Positions 23,212-34,703 of a DNA stretch of 64,000 nt are shown one piece after another. This stretch comes from Epiperipatus broadwayi. Taxonomy: Eukaryota; Onychophora; Udeonychophora; Euonychophora; Peripatidae. The notes beneath the pieces were generated by a model. That model was not told where the DNA came from. It ran no database searches and saw only the letters and a list, made by a program, of their open reading frames with translations. Made by a program: the position numbers and the translations under genes. The DNA lies in contig JAQFVV010000012.1 in NCBI GenBank assembly GCA_028023455.1, positions 10,640,499 to 10,704,498 of the forward strand. The letters are read 5' to 3'. Numbering within the stretch: position 1 is the first letter of the stretch; the number at the start of each line of letters is the position of its first letter.

Positions 23212-24178
23212 GAATACACCTGGGTCTAGTTTTATGCGGATTATTTTAATGCAATTTTGAAGTTATGCAATTCATGTTTCTTCTTAATATCTTTCATATT
23301 TCACTATATTTATTACATATCAAGAAATTTAAATTATTAATAACTTATTTTGACTGGAAATACTTTTTTTAAAAAAAAAATATATAACGTTATATTAGCA
23401 GCTAACGTGAATATGGCCTGAAGCTGTATTTAGAATTTTAGCTTCTATCTAAATAACCTATTTATACTAATGAGTAAATAATAGTAATAGATTTATACTT
23501 ACATATAAAAATATCGCAATAAATATTCAAAAAATTTAAACTTTTAAACCATATTTTGTAATATATAACAGGAATAAATAATCTTTTAGATTTTTAAAAT
23601 AAAAAACGAAGATTTTATAAACTGAAAATAATCTTTCTAATGATAATGTGTTTTGATTGCGATCTCATTTTTTTAATATAGAAACAGAAAACCATTAACG
23701 CAGCACAAGACTAAAAATGGCACTAGTTGTACATCACATCACGAATAAAAATAAAGTGGCTAACAGGTTTTTCTGGGCATAATTGCTGAGAGATTCTTGA
23801 CTTCGTTTAAGGAGGAGCCACAATACATCACATCGAATCTGATTTCTTACCAGTTTACAAATGAACGCTAGCGGTAATGTTTAAAATATGTATGAAAAAT
23901 GTAAATTAAATATTGTAGTTAATAAAAAAAGTTTGTCTTGTATTAATTTTTTTCAAATATTTCAAATTTTTTATTAGTCATACTGTCTTTGCTTATTTTT
24001 TTAAGGTGAATTTTCAAGTAATTTTTCCTTGTTGCTTTGCTTTTATGCGAATTCTGAAAAATACAGAACCTATCCCCCATTTTTCAAGGTAAGTTAAGTC
24101 TATTTTTGTGCAATTTTTTTTAATGCAGGTTTTCTGTGAAACCTATCTACCACATAAAATGAGACCCAGGTGTATTAT
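23212..24178. repeat. Possible large foldback with ACACCTGGGTCT ends
   Basis: AATACACCTGGGTCTAG at the left and AGACCCAGGTGTATT at the right are inverted copies, each continuing for about 30 bases (TTTTATGCGG with CACATAAAA). A LINE 3' tail (23752-23848) lies inside. Arms are short compared with the interior, so this may be a non-autonomous DNA element. Confidence 0.5.
23752..23848 (+). repeat. LINE 3' tail, second copy
   Basis: The sequence AAAGTGGCTAACAGG through CACATCG matches 7211-7295 with scattered differences, showing a shared 3' end. No coding part is left upstream. Confidence 0.7.
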
Positions 24179-24959
24179 ATTTAAAGAATTAAAAAAAATT
24201 GATTCTCATGTTTTTGCAAATGCTTTTCAACTAGATAAAGATTTTGAATGTGTTCTCTTGTAGCATTTATCATATAAAAAAAGCTTGTTTAGACCAATTA
24301 GCACGCTCTTTATTTTTCATATTTGTAAATGCAAGCTATATAAATCATGTGTGACTTGATTTCATTTATATATGTAGCATTTAATGAAACTAAAAATGTA
24401 AAAATAATATAGCACTGTTTTCTTTTTTAAAATAAATAAATAAACAAACAAAATATTTTACTTATGTGTATATGTTTTGATTTGTGATAATGATTTTAAA
24501 ATAAAATAAACAACTGTCAGTATAACATTTATTAATTTCTTTCTAGATCATATTGTTTAAATTATTTTATATTATACCATTTATAATTTTTGCAATTATA
24601 TAATCTAAAGGGGTACTTTAGTATTAGATCTACTGTGAAATATCACAGGAGTGCTTTTTTTAAAATACATTTGAAATAACTAGTAGCAAATTTTGAGATT
24701 TGCAATAAAAAGTGATATCAAGGGTTAATATTATATTTCAATACATGCACTATATAATAAAGTTTAATAAATTATAAAACATATATTCTATGTATCTGTA
24801 AATAGTTTTTGTAGCAGAAAAATAAATTAATATTCTATATTTAGATCATAACCTTAGTTTTATTATTTAGAATATATGTGTGCATGAGCAACATTTTCAG
24901 TGCAAAGTTTATCCCAATCTGGAAGATTATGTAATATTCAGGTATTGAAACTAGGGTAG
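24179..24959. other. AT-rich stretch without recognised feature
   Basis: I recognised no gene. Confidence 0.5.
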
Positions 24960-25205
24960 TTATTTATTAGACTTGCTGACCATGTTTGTAATGGCAGAAT
25001 GCTATATTACAAAGTCAAGTTTTTAAGAATATAAAAAGTATAAATTTGTACATAAAAATAATAAACACATTTACATACTAAATAAAACAGGTAGTTATGA
25101 CTTTTTAATACAGCATTCTGATGTCGCAACACATAAACCCCCACTGAAAAAGGTATGACATTCTGCCATTGCAAACATAGGCAGCAGGTCTAATACATAA
25201 GTACC
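24960..25205. repeat. Small inverted-repeat element
   Basis: The left end (TTATTAGACTTGCTG...TTTGTAATGGCAGAATG) and right end (CATTCTGCCATTGCAAAC...CAGCAGGTCTAATA) are inverted over about 48 bases with few mismatches. MITE-like. Flanking duplication not resolved. Confidence 0.65.
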
Positions 25206-28200
25206 GATCAATAATGTAAAGTGTCACCACCCCTTCTAAATGACTACTATGTGTATTGTTATTGCACTTCTTGTTATCCTAAAACAATATTTTTTATTGT
25301 TTTCTTCTGAGCGTAAGCTTGTGGCTAAGACCTGTAGAGGTCCCTATCTTCGAATTTTTCAGACGCTTATTCGTAAGGTTACAGCCTTAGTAAATATTAC
25401 TTAATATAATAAGGTGTGTTTAATAAAATTTATAATTATACTTACATACATAAAAATACAGTATTGCTACTTTAACTCAAGCAGAATAAAAATTAATTTT
25501 CCAAAATAATTTTTGAGTTACACTACGGGGTATCACTCTAAAAAAATGTCAGTTTATGAGTGTTTTTGATAAAACTTTGATATATGCAGTATTAAAAAAT
25601 GCACTTTTATATTGCACTTGTAATAATTTGTTACTAAGATTTAAAGATATCACAAAAGCATTCCAGAAATTGAGATACAGATTCACTAATACTATGCAAT
25701 AAGACTGCATTAACACAAGTAGTTAAAAAAAAAAAAAAAACATTAATACATTTGATCAGCATTAGTGGTAGTTTGCTATTAAACTTGTAATTTTCTTAAT
25801 GCAATTTATTCTACCATTTCATTGTGAGAGTTACAAAAAGACAAATCACTTCTGATATAAGTTAAAAAGAATTCATCATCCAAAACAATGCTTTAGCATT
25901 TATAGCAAATAAAAAAAGAATGTAATAAGATAGAAATTGCAGTCCTACTAGGCTGATCTTTTGAAAAAATACAATAATACATCGAAAGTGTTATTAAAAG
26001 CTTGTCAGACATTTTTAATGCATTCAGATATATTGCATTTACTGCCATACTCACATTAAAGTCAGTTTTTTAATATATATATATATACTAAATATAGTTT
26101 TAAAATAAGGTTTTGGGTTAACATTCTCATTATAAAAATAAAAAAAACACAAATAATTTTTCAGTCTATTAGTTTCTGGCCAGTCAGAATTTTTTTTTAA
26201 ATAAACTAAATCCATATGTTTACTGCTATTAGTATTTGAACACACAGATGCAGCTTTTTAAAATATTAAAAGATTTCTTTCAAAAAAGGCAATTATTGCT
26301 TTGAGATGCTTTTCATCCCTGTGATAACAGAGATTTTATTATTTTGTATATTTAAAATATTACTATTGAAAAAAGAAAAAATATATTTCTTGAAGTTTCA
26401 ATAAACATCACACTGAACTGACCATGCAGTTATTATATAAACATATACTTTCAATTCACAACACAACAACTAAAGCAAATATAAGAATATCCAAAATCTA
26501 TTATCAAGGCAATCTCTATAGATGAGATCTTTTACGTTCAGAAGCTGCCTTGACAACAGATTGTTATGTTCTATTGATTTTTTAAGCTGTAGCTATTATG
26601 CTGTGAATTACATTTGGAAATCAGTTATCTATTGACAAATTATAGTTTAAAATACATTCAAGTATCATTTGATGTTTTTTTATTCTAATCCAATAGTTAA
26701 GTTTGTAAGAATGAATGATTGATATATTAACAGATGATGGTAAATACTGATTCCTATGCTTGATTTCTGGCTTGATGGCTTTCTATTAGAATGCAATGCT
26801 TACCAAATTACCCATTAGCAAACTACAGAAGTTATGTTTTCTTTTGTTCATAATACATTACACTATTTCTATTAAATGACTTATGAAGAGATACCTATGT
26901 TTAAACATTTCAAGTATATTAAACAACAACAGTCAATATTTGCAAACTCTCATAATTTGCTTACATTCAAAACCTTAAGGTGTTTAAAATTTTCAGATTA
27001 TTAATATTAATATTACAATAAGTAAAAAAAAACCTATGATATTATAATTCCTCCCATTCAAATGAATGCTTATTACTAGAAACTAGTCAAGAAAATATTT
27101 AAACATTGTTTTCTAGTTTAGAAGATTACTGCTTGAATATCTTTAAAAAGGCTGCAGAAAATAAATGTTATTACTAGGAAAAATGATTAAGCAAAATCAT
27201 TTTTAAATTCAATCTAGCAATATTATTAATAGTTTGAAATATAACCAGATTAGTAATACATTCAGAGAATACAAGAGAAATATAAAGTACAGAATGATTA
27301 TCTAGTGCTCATTATTAATCATGTTAAAAAAGTAAAATACTAAAGTCTTAGGATTTTAAACTTAGGACATCATCGTCAAAACATGAAAACATAATTTTCT
27401 ATACATATTTAGGAATCTAATAATACAAATATAAGATCATTAAATCACATAGATTTTAATTGGCTTTAACAATATTTTTTTAAGAAATCTAAACAGTATG
27501 TATTCCAGTCTTAAATTGTTTAATGTGTTTATATGTGCGTGTTCATTAGACTTGTTAAAATATTTCAGATGTGTTTTTTAAGTGTTTACATCATTGGATA
27601 CACAGTAAATGTTAATATTGATATTTTTCCTATATATCCCTATTTAATGTTTATATTTATTTAACTATTTTAAACTATATATTTTATTCTTTATTTTGCT
27701 TTTGATATTGTTGCATTTTATATTTTATTTTAAATTCTCATTTGCTTCATTGGAAGCTCCTCACATAAGATTATAGTTTGGAGCTTTTATATGTTTGTTT
27801 AAAACTTCTAATTGTTATTACTTATGGAATAAATTGAAATAACAATAATTATCATCACTATCAATTACTTTAAAATATATTCCAAGTTTTTGCATACAGT
27901 TAATTTTATGATTGTTTAAAGATTATGACTGCTATTCATTTAGGGGATTTATCAGTAAATGCAATATTCTTTTGAACTGTGGAAAAAGGCATGTATATAG
28001 TTGATATTATTATTAGTTTACCAAGATCTGTTAATATTTTAAACATATGGCTAAAAATTACCATCAATTGGAAATTAATTTTTCTCCTTAGATGAAAAAG
28101 CTAGGATTAAATTACAGATATCCGTAAGTGCATATAACTATATATTTTTTATTCATTTCATTTCAATAAAAATTTTATTAACAATAAATAGTGATTACAT

Positions 28201-28453
28201 ACTAATAAAGGATAAATAAATAAATAAATTGTACAATAATATGATTATATAATGTTCTATATGTCATCTGGCTAGATTATGTTATGAGAGCACAATGTTA
28301 TACTCTTATGTGGTTAGGTATAGTGAAGAGATTCTAAGAACTTGTTTAATGGTATTAGCATTTTTAATATAGACATGAATATTTTCTTTTATAAATGACT
28401 ATTCTATAATGCTGGGTAGGTGGGAATTGATAATCAGGAAAAGGAAAGAGCAA
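25206..28453. other. AT-rich stretch with little recognisable content
   Basis: A slightly GC-richer patch at 25305-25390 holds short self-complementary blocks (GACC-TGTA-GGTC type). A block near 27740-27850 ends TTATGGAATAAATTG followed by short AAT-type repeats and could be a retroposon 3' tail. No gene was identified. Confidence 0.4.
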
Positions 28454-29207
28454 TTAACTCTTTCCCCGCCTCTTACGAGGCTCCTCGTCGACATCTGACA
28501 TCACTCTAACTCAGCCAGTTTTTATACGAAAATATTCGTTAAACACGTATTGAATTCGTTTTTAAAAGTTCTGTAAGATGGTGCCATCTTCCGATTTATT
28601 TTACAAGTAAAAAATAAAAAAAAACGCATTTAAACCTAAACAAAGAAGGAACATTATTTGTGATTGGTTCTTAGCATGCTCTCAGCCGAAAAAGACATTC
28701 TGATTGGCTGGAAAGAACAAAGAAACTGCCTGATCAAAGAAAATAAAGAAAAACGCTGAGATTTTCATTTCGAATACGATTTAAATTATTATAAAATTAT
28801 ATTTATGGAAATTAAAAATTATTTTCAGAGAGAATAATAAAAAAACAAAATTATTTTCGAAAAATATTGAAGATTTTAGTAAAAATATTGAAGATGTAGT
28901 AAAAAGAAATATTTACTTTTCTATAACGTAAAAGTCGATCTTTTTGTTTATATTATAGCTTTTATGTTGCCGATATTGAATATTTTAGAATAAATAAATA
29001 GCAATTTATTTTTGAAAGAACTTTCGTTCTCTTCATAACCTGAAAAATTAATAATATACTTTTTATAAACGTATCTGAGTTGAATTTAATATTATAGGCG
29101 AATATGTTTTAACAATAGGCTTTGTCTTCAGTTTGTGAGTTGGCCAATTAAAAGATTTGATTTTTATCTGATACAACCAATAATAAAATTAGCGGTTAAA
29201 AGGTTAA
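28454..29207. mobile_element. piggyBac-type MITE flanked by TTAA
   Basis: The left end is TTAA followed by CTCTTTCCCCGCC and a small GC-rich palindrome. The right end reads AGCGGTTAAAAGGTTAA, whose complement (TTAACCTTTTAACCGCT) resembles the left end. TTAA target sites and CCCTTT-like termini are typical of piggyBac elements. The 754-bp interior has no transposase frame. Its composition is less AT-rich than its surroundings. The inverted ends are imperfect, so the right boundary is less certain. Confidence 0.55.
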
Positions 29208-29234
29208 AGACCAGGTGTCAGCAAAGACTTTACT

Positions 29235-29734
29235 NNNNNNNNNNNNNNNNNNNNNNNNNNNNNNNNNNNNNNNNNNNNNNNNNNNNNNNNNNNNNNNNNN
29301 NNNNNNNNNNNNNNNNNNNNNNNNNNNNNNNNNNNNNNNNNNNNNNNNNNNNNNNNNNNNNNNNNNNNNNNNNNNNNNNNNNNNNNNNNNNNNNNNNNNN
29401 NNNNNNNNNNNNNNNNNNNNNNNNNNNNNNNNNNNNNNNNNNNNNNNNNNNNNNNNNNNNNNNNNNNNNNNNNNNNNNNNNNNNNNNNNNNNNNNNNNNN
29501 NNNNNNNNNNNNNNNNNNNNNNNNNNNNNNNNNNNNNNNNNNNNNNNNNNNNNNNNNNNNNNNNNNNNNNNNNNNNNNNNNNNNNNNNNNNNNNNNNNNN
29601 NNNNNNNNNNNNNNNNNNNNNNNNNNNNNNNNNNNNNNNNNNNNNNNNNNNNNNNNNNNNNNNNNNNNNNNNNNNNNNNNNNNNNNNNNNNNNNNNNNNN
29701 NNNNNNNNNNNNNNNNNNNNNNNNNNNNNNNNNN
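29235..29734. other. Assembly gap (500 N)
   Basis: Exactly 500 undetermined bases. It directly abuts the foldback starting about 29757, so repeat structure probably broke the assembly. Confidence 1.
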
Positions 29735-29861
29735 CACACACCTATATATATATATAATGTAAATATAAGGGATTCGAACTCAGACTTTCAAACAATTTGC
29801 AACTCTCCATGCCATCTCATATTGCTGGCCCACCTAATCACACACATGTTAAAAAGATAAA

Positions 29862-29917
29862 TAATCACCAATATAATATTTTTTGCTAAGCCAGCACTCA
29901 TCAGTTGATCCAGATTA
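29862..29917 (-). ncRNA. Hammerhead ribozyme motif, family A
   Basis: CTGATGA is intact; the helix II hairpin is damaged (GTGCT-GGCTT-AGCAA) and the GAAA box reads AAAA. Helix I strands are retained. Confidence 0.65.
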
Positions 29918-30259
29918 CCATCTTCACACACATATATTATGCAATCAGTGCTCTGCTTTATATTAAGATAGCCAATCTTCATACTTTAATGGACAGGCTT
30001 AAAACTACTCCAATCCACAACTCTTCCGCCATCCATTTCATTGAAAATCTGATGATGGAATGTTCAAAGCCCATGTAAGTGCCAAGGTAACATCAACTTG
30101 GTAGGAAGACAACATTGGCACTTACATGGCCTTTGAATGTTCTATCATCAGATTTTCAATGAAATGGGTTGGATTAGTTTGAAACCTGACCATTAAAGTA
30201 TGAAGATTGGCTATCTTAATATAAAGCTGAACACTGATTGTATATATGTGTGGAGATGG

Positions 30260-30316
30260 TAATCTGGACCAACTGATGAGTGCTGGTTTAGCACAAAATA
30301 TGTATATTGGTGATTA
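30260..30316 (+). ncRNA. Hammerhead ribozyme motif, family A, cleanest secondary structure
   Basis: TAATC, TGG and ACCAA (helix I 3' strand) are followed by CTGATGA at 30273-30279, a perfect helix II GTGCT-GGTTT-AGCAC with the canonical closing G-C pair, AAAA for GAAA, a two-base-pair helix III, the cleavage triplet ending in TA, and TTGGT-GATTA. TTGGT pairs with ACCAA and GATTA with TAATC. The single G-to-A change in GAAA probably inactivates it. Confidence 0.8.
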
Positions 30317-30598
30317 TTTATCTTTTCAACATGTGAGTGATAAGGTGGGTTAGCAATATGAGATGGCATGAAGAATTGAGGGTTGAGTGAAAGTCTGAAT
30401 TCAAATCCCTTATATAATAATTTCATAACTAAATAATAATATAAAACAATGTTTACAAATATTTTTTTTCTCCTCTCCTTTTATAACTTTCTCTCTTTAT
30501 ATAATTTGTTTTAAAATATTTAAAGGAAAAACCTTAAATATTAATTTTCTTTTATACTTTAAAAAAATATAATTTAACTACTCTCTACTAGATAGTCC

Positions 30599-30722
30599 AG
30601 CATGAAAAATGTGTATTGGAGATCATTTAGCTTTTTCACATGTATGTGGTAATTTGTGTCAGTTTTATAAGATGGAGTGGGAGGCTGTAGGGAGCTTGAA
30701 AGTCTCAGTTCAAATCCCTTCT
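30599..30722 (+). repeat. Truncated family A unit
   Basis: It begins inside the ribozyme, in the 3' strand of helix II (AGCATGAAAAATG), continues with TATTGGAGATCATTTAGC, and ends CTCAGTTCAAATCCC with the box B-like end. No inverted partner. Confidence 0.7.
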
Positions 30723-31346
30723 ATTTACATTAAGTTCAGTATAGACAATATAATTGTATTTAAATATTAGATACTATTTTATTTTGAAATTGAGAAACTT
30801 TATTTTCTATTTTTTTTAAAATAAGTTCTAAGTTTATTTCCTAATTAAAAAGAATTAATGATTAATTCAAAGGATGTACAAATGATTTTGTTTGTACAAC
30901 ACTATGTGAATAACAGAACTTTATTTAGTAATGATGAATTCTCACTAAGTATAACAGCATCAATGCATTTATGAAACATGAAATAATGGAAGCATCTAAA
31001 ACAATATTCATACTTGAATCTGATATTTGAGTTAATATTTGTTTTCCAATAAGAACCTTTCTTCAATGAAGATTCAACACACACTATGACAAAATTGTAA
31101 AGATAAGGATGTCTTGAAAGATCTACACCGGTTTGTAATCTAAAATACAATCCTAGGAGATTTATGTCTTCAACTACACCACACAATAAAAAGGAGTTAT
31201 CTAATGTTAACATCTTGCTGTGTATTAAATTGCAACATCTTATTTTCTTTAATATTATTTATTTCACATGAAATTTGTTTTTCTTTTATGTTTTGGATAT
31301 CAACACAATTTAATATTTAAACGATATTCTTTTAAATATTTTGTCA
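30723..31346. other. Stretch without recognised feature
   Basis: A 103-codon minus-strand frame (30902-31213) has no recognisable domain, and roughly one frame of this length is expected by chance in a window of this size and composition. I do not call it a gene. Confidence 0.4.
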
Positions 31347-32549
31347 GTTTATATCAGTGGTTCCCAACTTTTTCTAAAATATAGAGCACTGTTGTAGTAA
31401 AAAAATTTAGGTGGAACACTCACCTAAATTAAATTGAAATAGGTTTGTCATCAGTTCTTTAATTAAAATTGGACAGTTACAATTTCAAATCAATATTTAT
31501 TTTAATATTTATTGAAAAAATTATAATTATATAATTACAATTAAAAAATATTTACAGAAAAAATAGTTTTACTTAAGTAACTCATTTAATGCAAAAGTTG
31601 TGCAGGATGAGTTTTTTTTACATATTTCTTTTATGTTGGGATGTATACAAGACAATATCACCCTCATTTCTTCCTCTGAATTTGTTAACCTTTCTCTTTT
31701 TTTTAGTTTTTACATATGAAGAAATCTACTTCACATAAATATGAAATTGAAAAACATAATACAATTTTTATGGATTTTTTCATACTTGTGGACATTCTTA
31801 TTGGATAGATATCCAGAATTTTTCAAGACTCATTTCAGCATATTTGATTTTCAAAAGGTGGTCAGATGATAAAGATATAAGCTTCTCTTCCTCTAGAACA
31901 TAAAATTCAGAATTATAAGGTAATTCTTTTGAAAATGGATTCCTAACCCAATCATATTTATCGGTATCCAGAGAAGGAAAATATTTTCACATGTTGTTAT
32001 CCAATATTGATAAATGTTCTGATGTCAAGAAAATACAATCGGTTCTATTGTTGTGCATAGATAAAACATGGTAAGAATATTTTCTTCTATTCTTTTTTTT
32101 TTCCAAAAAAATGACCTTTCTATGAATATGTTTTCATTTACACCCTACATGGTCACATTGACAGTGTTCAAATAGTTAAAAACATCTGTTAAATAGCCCA
32201 ATTTAGCACATCATTGTTCTTATTAAAAAAAATAAGCAATTGTTTTTATATGGGAAAGCACCTTTCCTCAAGAAAGCCACCTGATTTTTATATGAAAAAT
32301 AAGTCTTCACATTTTGCTTACATCACTAAACACAATTGTTTAAAAATTTGAGATTTCAACAGTCTCGCCTTTATGTAATTTACTATATTAACAATGTAAT
32401 AACTGAAACACATAGGCTTATTATATATACCTGTGTCTATATATATATAATAAATAGGGTATATGAGCACAGACTTTCAAATGACCCACCACTCTCCACT
32501 CTATCTCATAACACTGATACATTTGAACACATATATGTTGAAAAATAAA

Positions 32550-32606
32550 TAATCACCAATATCCATATTTCATGCTAAACCAGCAATTATCAGTTGGTCC
32601 AGATTA
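32550..32606 (-). ncRNA. Hammerhead ribozyme motif, family A
   Basis: GAAA is intact and CTGATAA replaces CTGATGA (one change). Both parts of helix I (TTGGT/ACCAA and GATTA/TAATC) pair fully. Confidence 0.7.
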
Positions 32607-32838
32607 CCATCTCTACACATATATGCTATAAGTGCTCAGATATATATTAAGGTAGCCAATTCTCATACTTTAATGGAAGGCTTCAATCTACTCTACACAT
32701 ATTTTAATGGACAGGCTTCAATCTACTCCACCCTCCAAGAGTTAGAGCATGGAGTAGATTGAAGCCTGTCCATTAAAGTATGAGGATTAGCTATCTTAAT
32801 ATATATCTGAGCACTTATAGCATATATGTGTAGAGTGG

Positions 32839-32895
32839 TGATATGGACCAACTGATGATTGCTGGTTTAGCATGAAATACATATATTGGTGATTA
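32839..32895 (+). ncRNA. Hammerhead ribozyme motif, family A, core intact
   Basis: CTGATGA (32852-32858) and GAAA (32874-32877) are both intact, separated by hairpin TGCT-GGTTT-AGCA. The closing pair of helix II is T-T instead of the G-C seen in consensus. Helix III ATACATAT and the inner helix I (TTGGT with ACCAA) are good; the outer part is weakened (TGATA for TAATC). Confidence 0.75.
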
Positions 32896-33183
32896 TTTAT
32901 CTTTTTGACATATATGTGTTCAAGTGTATCAGTGTTATGAGATAGAGTGAAAGTGGTGGGTCATGTGAAAGTCTGTGCTTATATACCCTATATATTATAT
33001 ATTAACAATGCTAATCAAAACACTTTCAAATTCTGTAGGTAATATTTTTACAATAAGTGCCTCCTAATGTTTCATTGCTGTGCAAATATCACAAATCCTT
33101 TGATTGAGCCTGCCATTCATGGAGCCCCATCAGTACAAATTTCCATGCATTGTTCCAAGGTCAAATTTAAACATTCAAAGTAA

Positions 33184-33260
33184 GAATTAATTTCCATCAT
33201 TCTTTCTGATATGCGGGATTTGAATTAATTTCCATCATTCTTTCTGATATGCGGGATTTG
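33184..33260. repeat. 38-bp tandem duplication at a family A junction
   Basis: GAATTAATTTCCATCATTC... starts at 33184 and again at 33222. Each copy ends in GATATGCGGGATTTG, which includes the first bases of the family A fragment, so the duplication postdates or accompanied the insertion. Confidence 0.8.
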
Positions 33261-33390
33261 AACTCTGACTTTCACACAACCCACAACTCTCAGTGCCATC
33301 TTATATTGCTGACACACCTGATCACACACATGTTGAAAAGATAAATAATCACCAATATACATATTTTGTGCTAAACCAGCACAAAATATG
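33222..33390 (-). repeat. Truncated family A unit in the hAT, breaking at ribozyme helix II
   Basis: The box B-like end is present (GGGATTTGAACTCTGAC), then the arm continues through CACCAATATACATATTTTG to GCTAAACCAGCAC at 33382, where family A similarity stops just before the CTGATGA box. CATATTTTGTGCT and AGCACAAAATATG form a perfect 13-bp hairpin at the break. The flanking AAAATATGTTTAACAAATC is hAT sequence. Confidence 0.75.
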
Positions 33391-33531
33391 TTTAACAAAT
33401 CTAATAAATCAAAGTAAAATGGCTTTTCCACTGATATCAGTGAATTTATCAATTCAAAGAGTAAAGTATGTATTGTGAAATTTATTTACAAGTCTGCATT
33501 CAATGTCACATGCCATATCAATGACACTTCT

Positions 33532-33753
33532 TTAAATAGTATTATTTGAGAAAGGTATTTTCATTACTTCTTTTTTTGCATTTTCCCCAAAAATAATATT
33601 GATAATTTCACAACACGCTGATAAAATTAATGACTCACCTATAGTATATGGTTTTTGTTTCATAGCTACTAATTCTATTTTGTACGATGCTATTTGAGTT
33701 TTATCTGATAATTTCATAAATTTTTTGAAATACATTGCAAGTTTGTTTTTCAT
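33532..33753 (-). pseudogene. hAT transposase segment (longest intact piece)
   Basis: A 73-codon frame: MKLSDKTQIASYKIELVAMK, KPYTIGESLIL and GENAKKEVMKIPFSNNTI. The family reads (K)PHTIAEDLILPAC...EAVKEIKxVPLSNNTV, the segment after the BED zinc finger. An in-frame stop follows the final TI, and similarity resumes as VIDMACDIECRL in the same element. Non-functional. Confidence 0.75.
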
Positions 33754-34703
33754 ATTTACAAGTCACTAAAAAAATATTTTCCTTTTGATGTAAGATTTTC
33801 ATGCTTAATTGTAAAATGTCATTTCAATTTTGCAGGAACAATTGTACTATTAGCAAGTTTAAGTTCATATATATAACACAATGGTATTGGATAATGTTTA
33901 TCACCTGTCCATGTAAAGCTGTAATTCATACATTTATCACATACTGATGATTAATTTTATATATTTTTGAACAGCTGGGCTTTTGATTTAAACTGGCTGC
34001 CTATTCATTCTCAGCATCATCACTTTAACTTTTATCATAATTACTTTTCCTTAGGATAAATTTATCCATCATTTCTAGAGGTATAAAATGTATTATAATT
34101 ACATATATACAGTATTTAATTAACTTCAATTGTTTGTTAATAGAAGGCTGTTAATAAAATTTTAACTGCGTAACAATTGTACATGTATTGTCTTCATTTG
34201 AAATCAAAGACAAAAACAAACTGTAATGCTAGATAAATTTCTGACCTTCCTCCATTTTGCCATTAGTAGTGGAAATGAATAACAGACAGCAGTAAAATTC
34301 TGAGCAATACCACAGCAATTAGGTCAGAAACACAATGGTCCAAGCTTGCAAGATGATACAACCCATTATCAATATCTGGACTATTCATGATCCATACATT
34401 TTGTATGAAAATGTGTGGATTAGAAACATGTCCTATATGATATGCAAACTTGCTTCCAATATGACACTGATCTGAGCTATCCAGATCAGTATCAGAACAT
34501 TATGTGTTGCTACACATACGATCAATGTGCCATCAGTGCTAAAAATATCAAATAATAAAAATATTGTGTAATCTAATAAATTTTTAAATATTAAACTATA
34601 AAGATAATTGCATCAATATAAAGTTAAATATTATGAAATAGTTTGATAGAATAAGAATAATCTGGTCTTATTGCAGAATATGTTGGAAAACACAGGTCTA
34701 TAT

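Larger units (their letters stand above)
29757..30420. repeat. Foldback element, ribozyme family A (copy A1)
   Basis: Two arms of about 320 bases (left about 29770-30080, right about 30120-30412) are inverted copies. The left arm opens GGGATTCGAACTCAGAC and the right arm closes with its complement, GTCTGAATTCAAATCCC, a match to an RNA polymerase III box B. One hammerhead block lies in each arm. The gap hides the left flank, so a target duplication cannot be tested. Confidence 0.85.
32397..32997. mobile_element. Foldback element, ribozyme family A (copy A2), with 13-bp target duplication
   Basis: TATATTAACAATG at 32384-32396 and 32998-33010 is a perfect duplication. The left arm starts TAATAACTGAAACACATAGG, the complement of the 3' end seen in copy A3 (CCTGTATTTGAGTTA). 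The arms meet near 32700, where a short stretch (GGACAGGCTTCAATCTACTC) is present twice. It is inserted in the hAT at 31355. Spurious frames here come from the inverted arms. Confidence 0.9.
31355..34695 (-). mobile_element. ZBED-type hAT transposon (interrupted)
   Basis: Ends CAGTGGTTCCCAAC and, inverted, CTGTGTTTTCCAAC. The 8-bp flanks GTTTATAT (31347-31354) and GTCTATAT (34696-34703) differ at one base, fitting a hAT target duplication. Minus-strand remnants in order: KPYTIGESLILSACCEI (33660s), VIDMACDIECRLV, TDISGKAILL, LTLEQCMEICTDGAP (about 33100), then GYLTDVFNYLNTVN (32180s) and WVRNPFSKELPYNSEFYVLE (31920s). These match ZBED5-like hAT transposases along their length. Two family A insertions (32397-32997 and about 33222-33382) interrupt it. 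Confidence 0.85.

Noticed and set aside
29135-29860. Long frames crossing the N run
   Set aside because: They exist only because undetermined bases contain no stop codon.
30902-31213. 103-codon minus-strand frame as a gene
   Set aside because: No recognisable domain. From the approximate stop-codon frequency at this AT content, about one frame of 100 or more codons is expected by chance in 64 kb.
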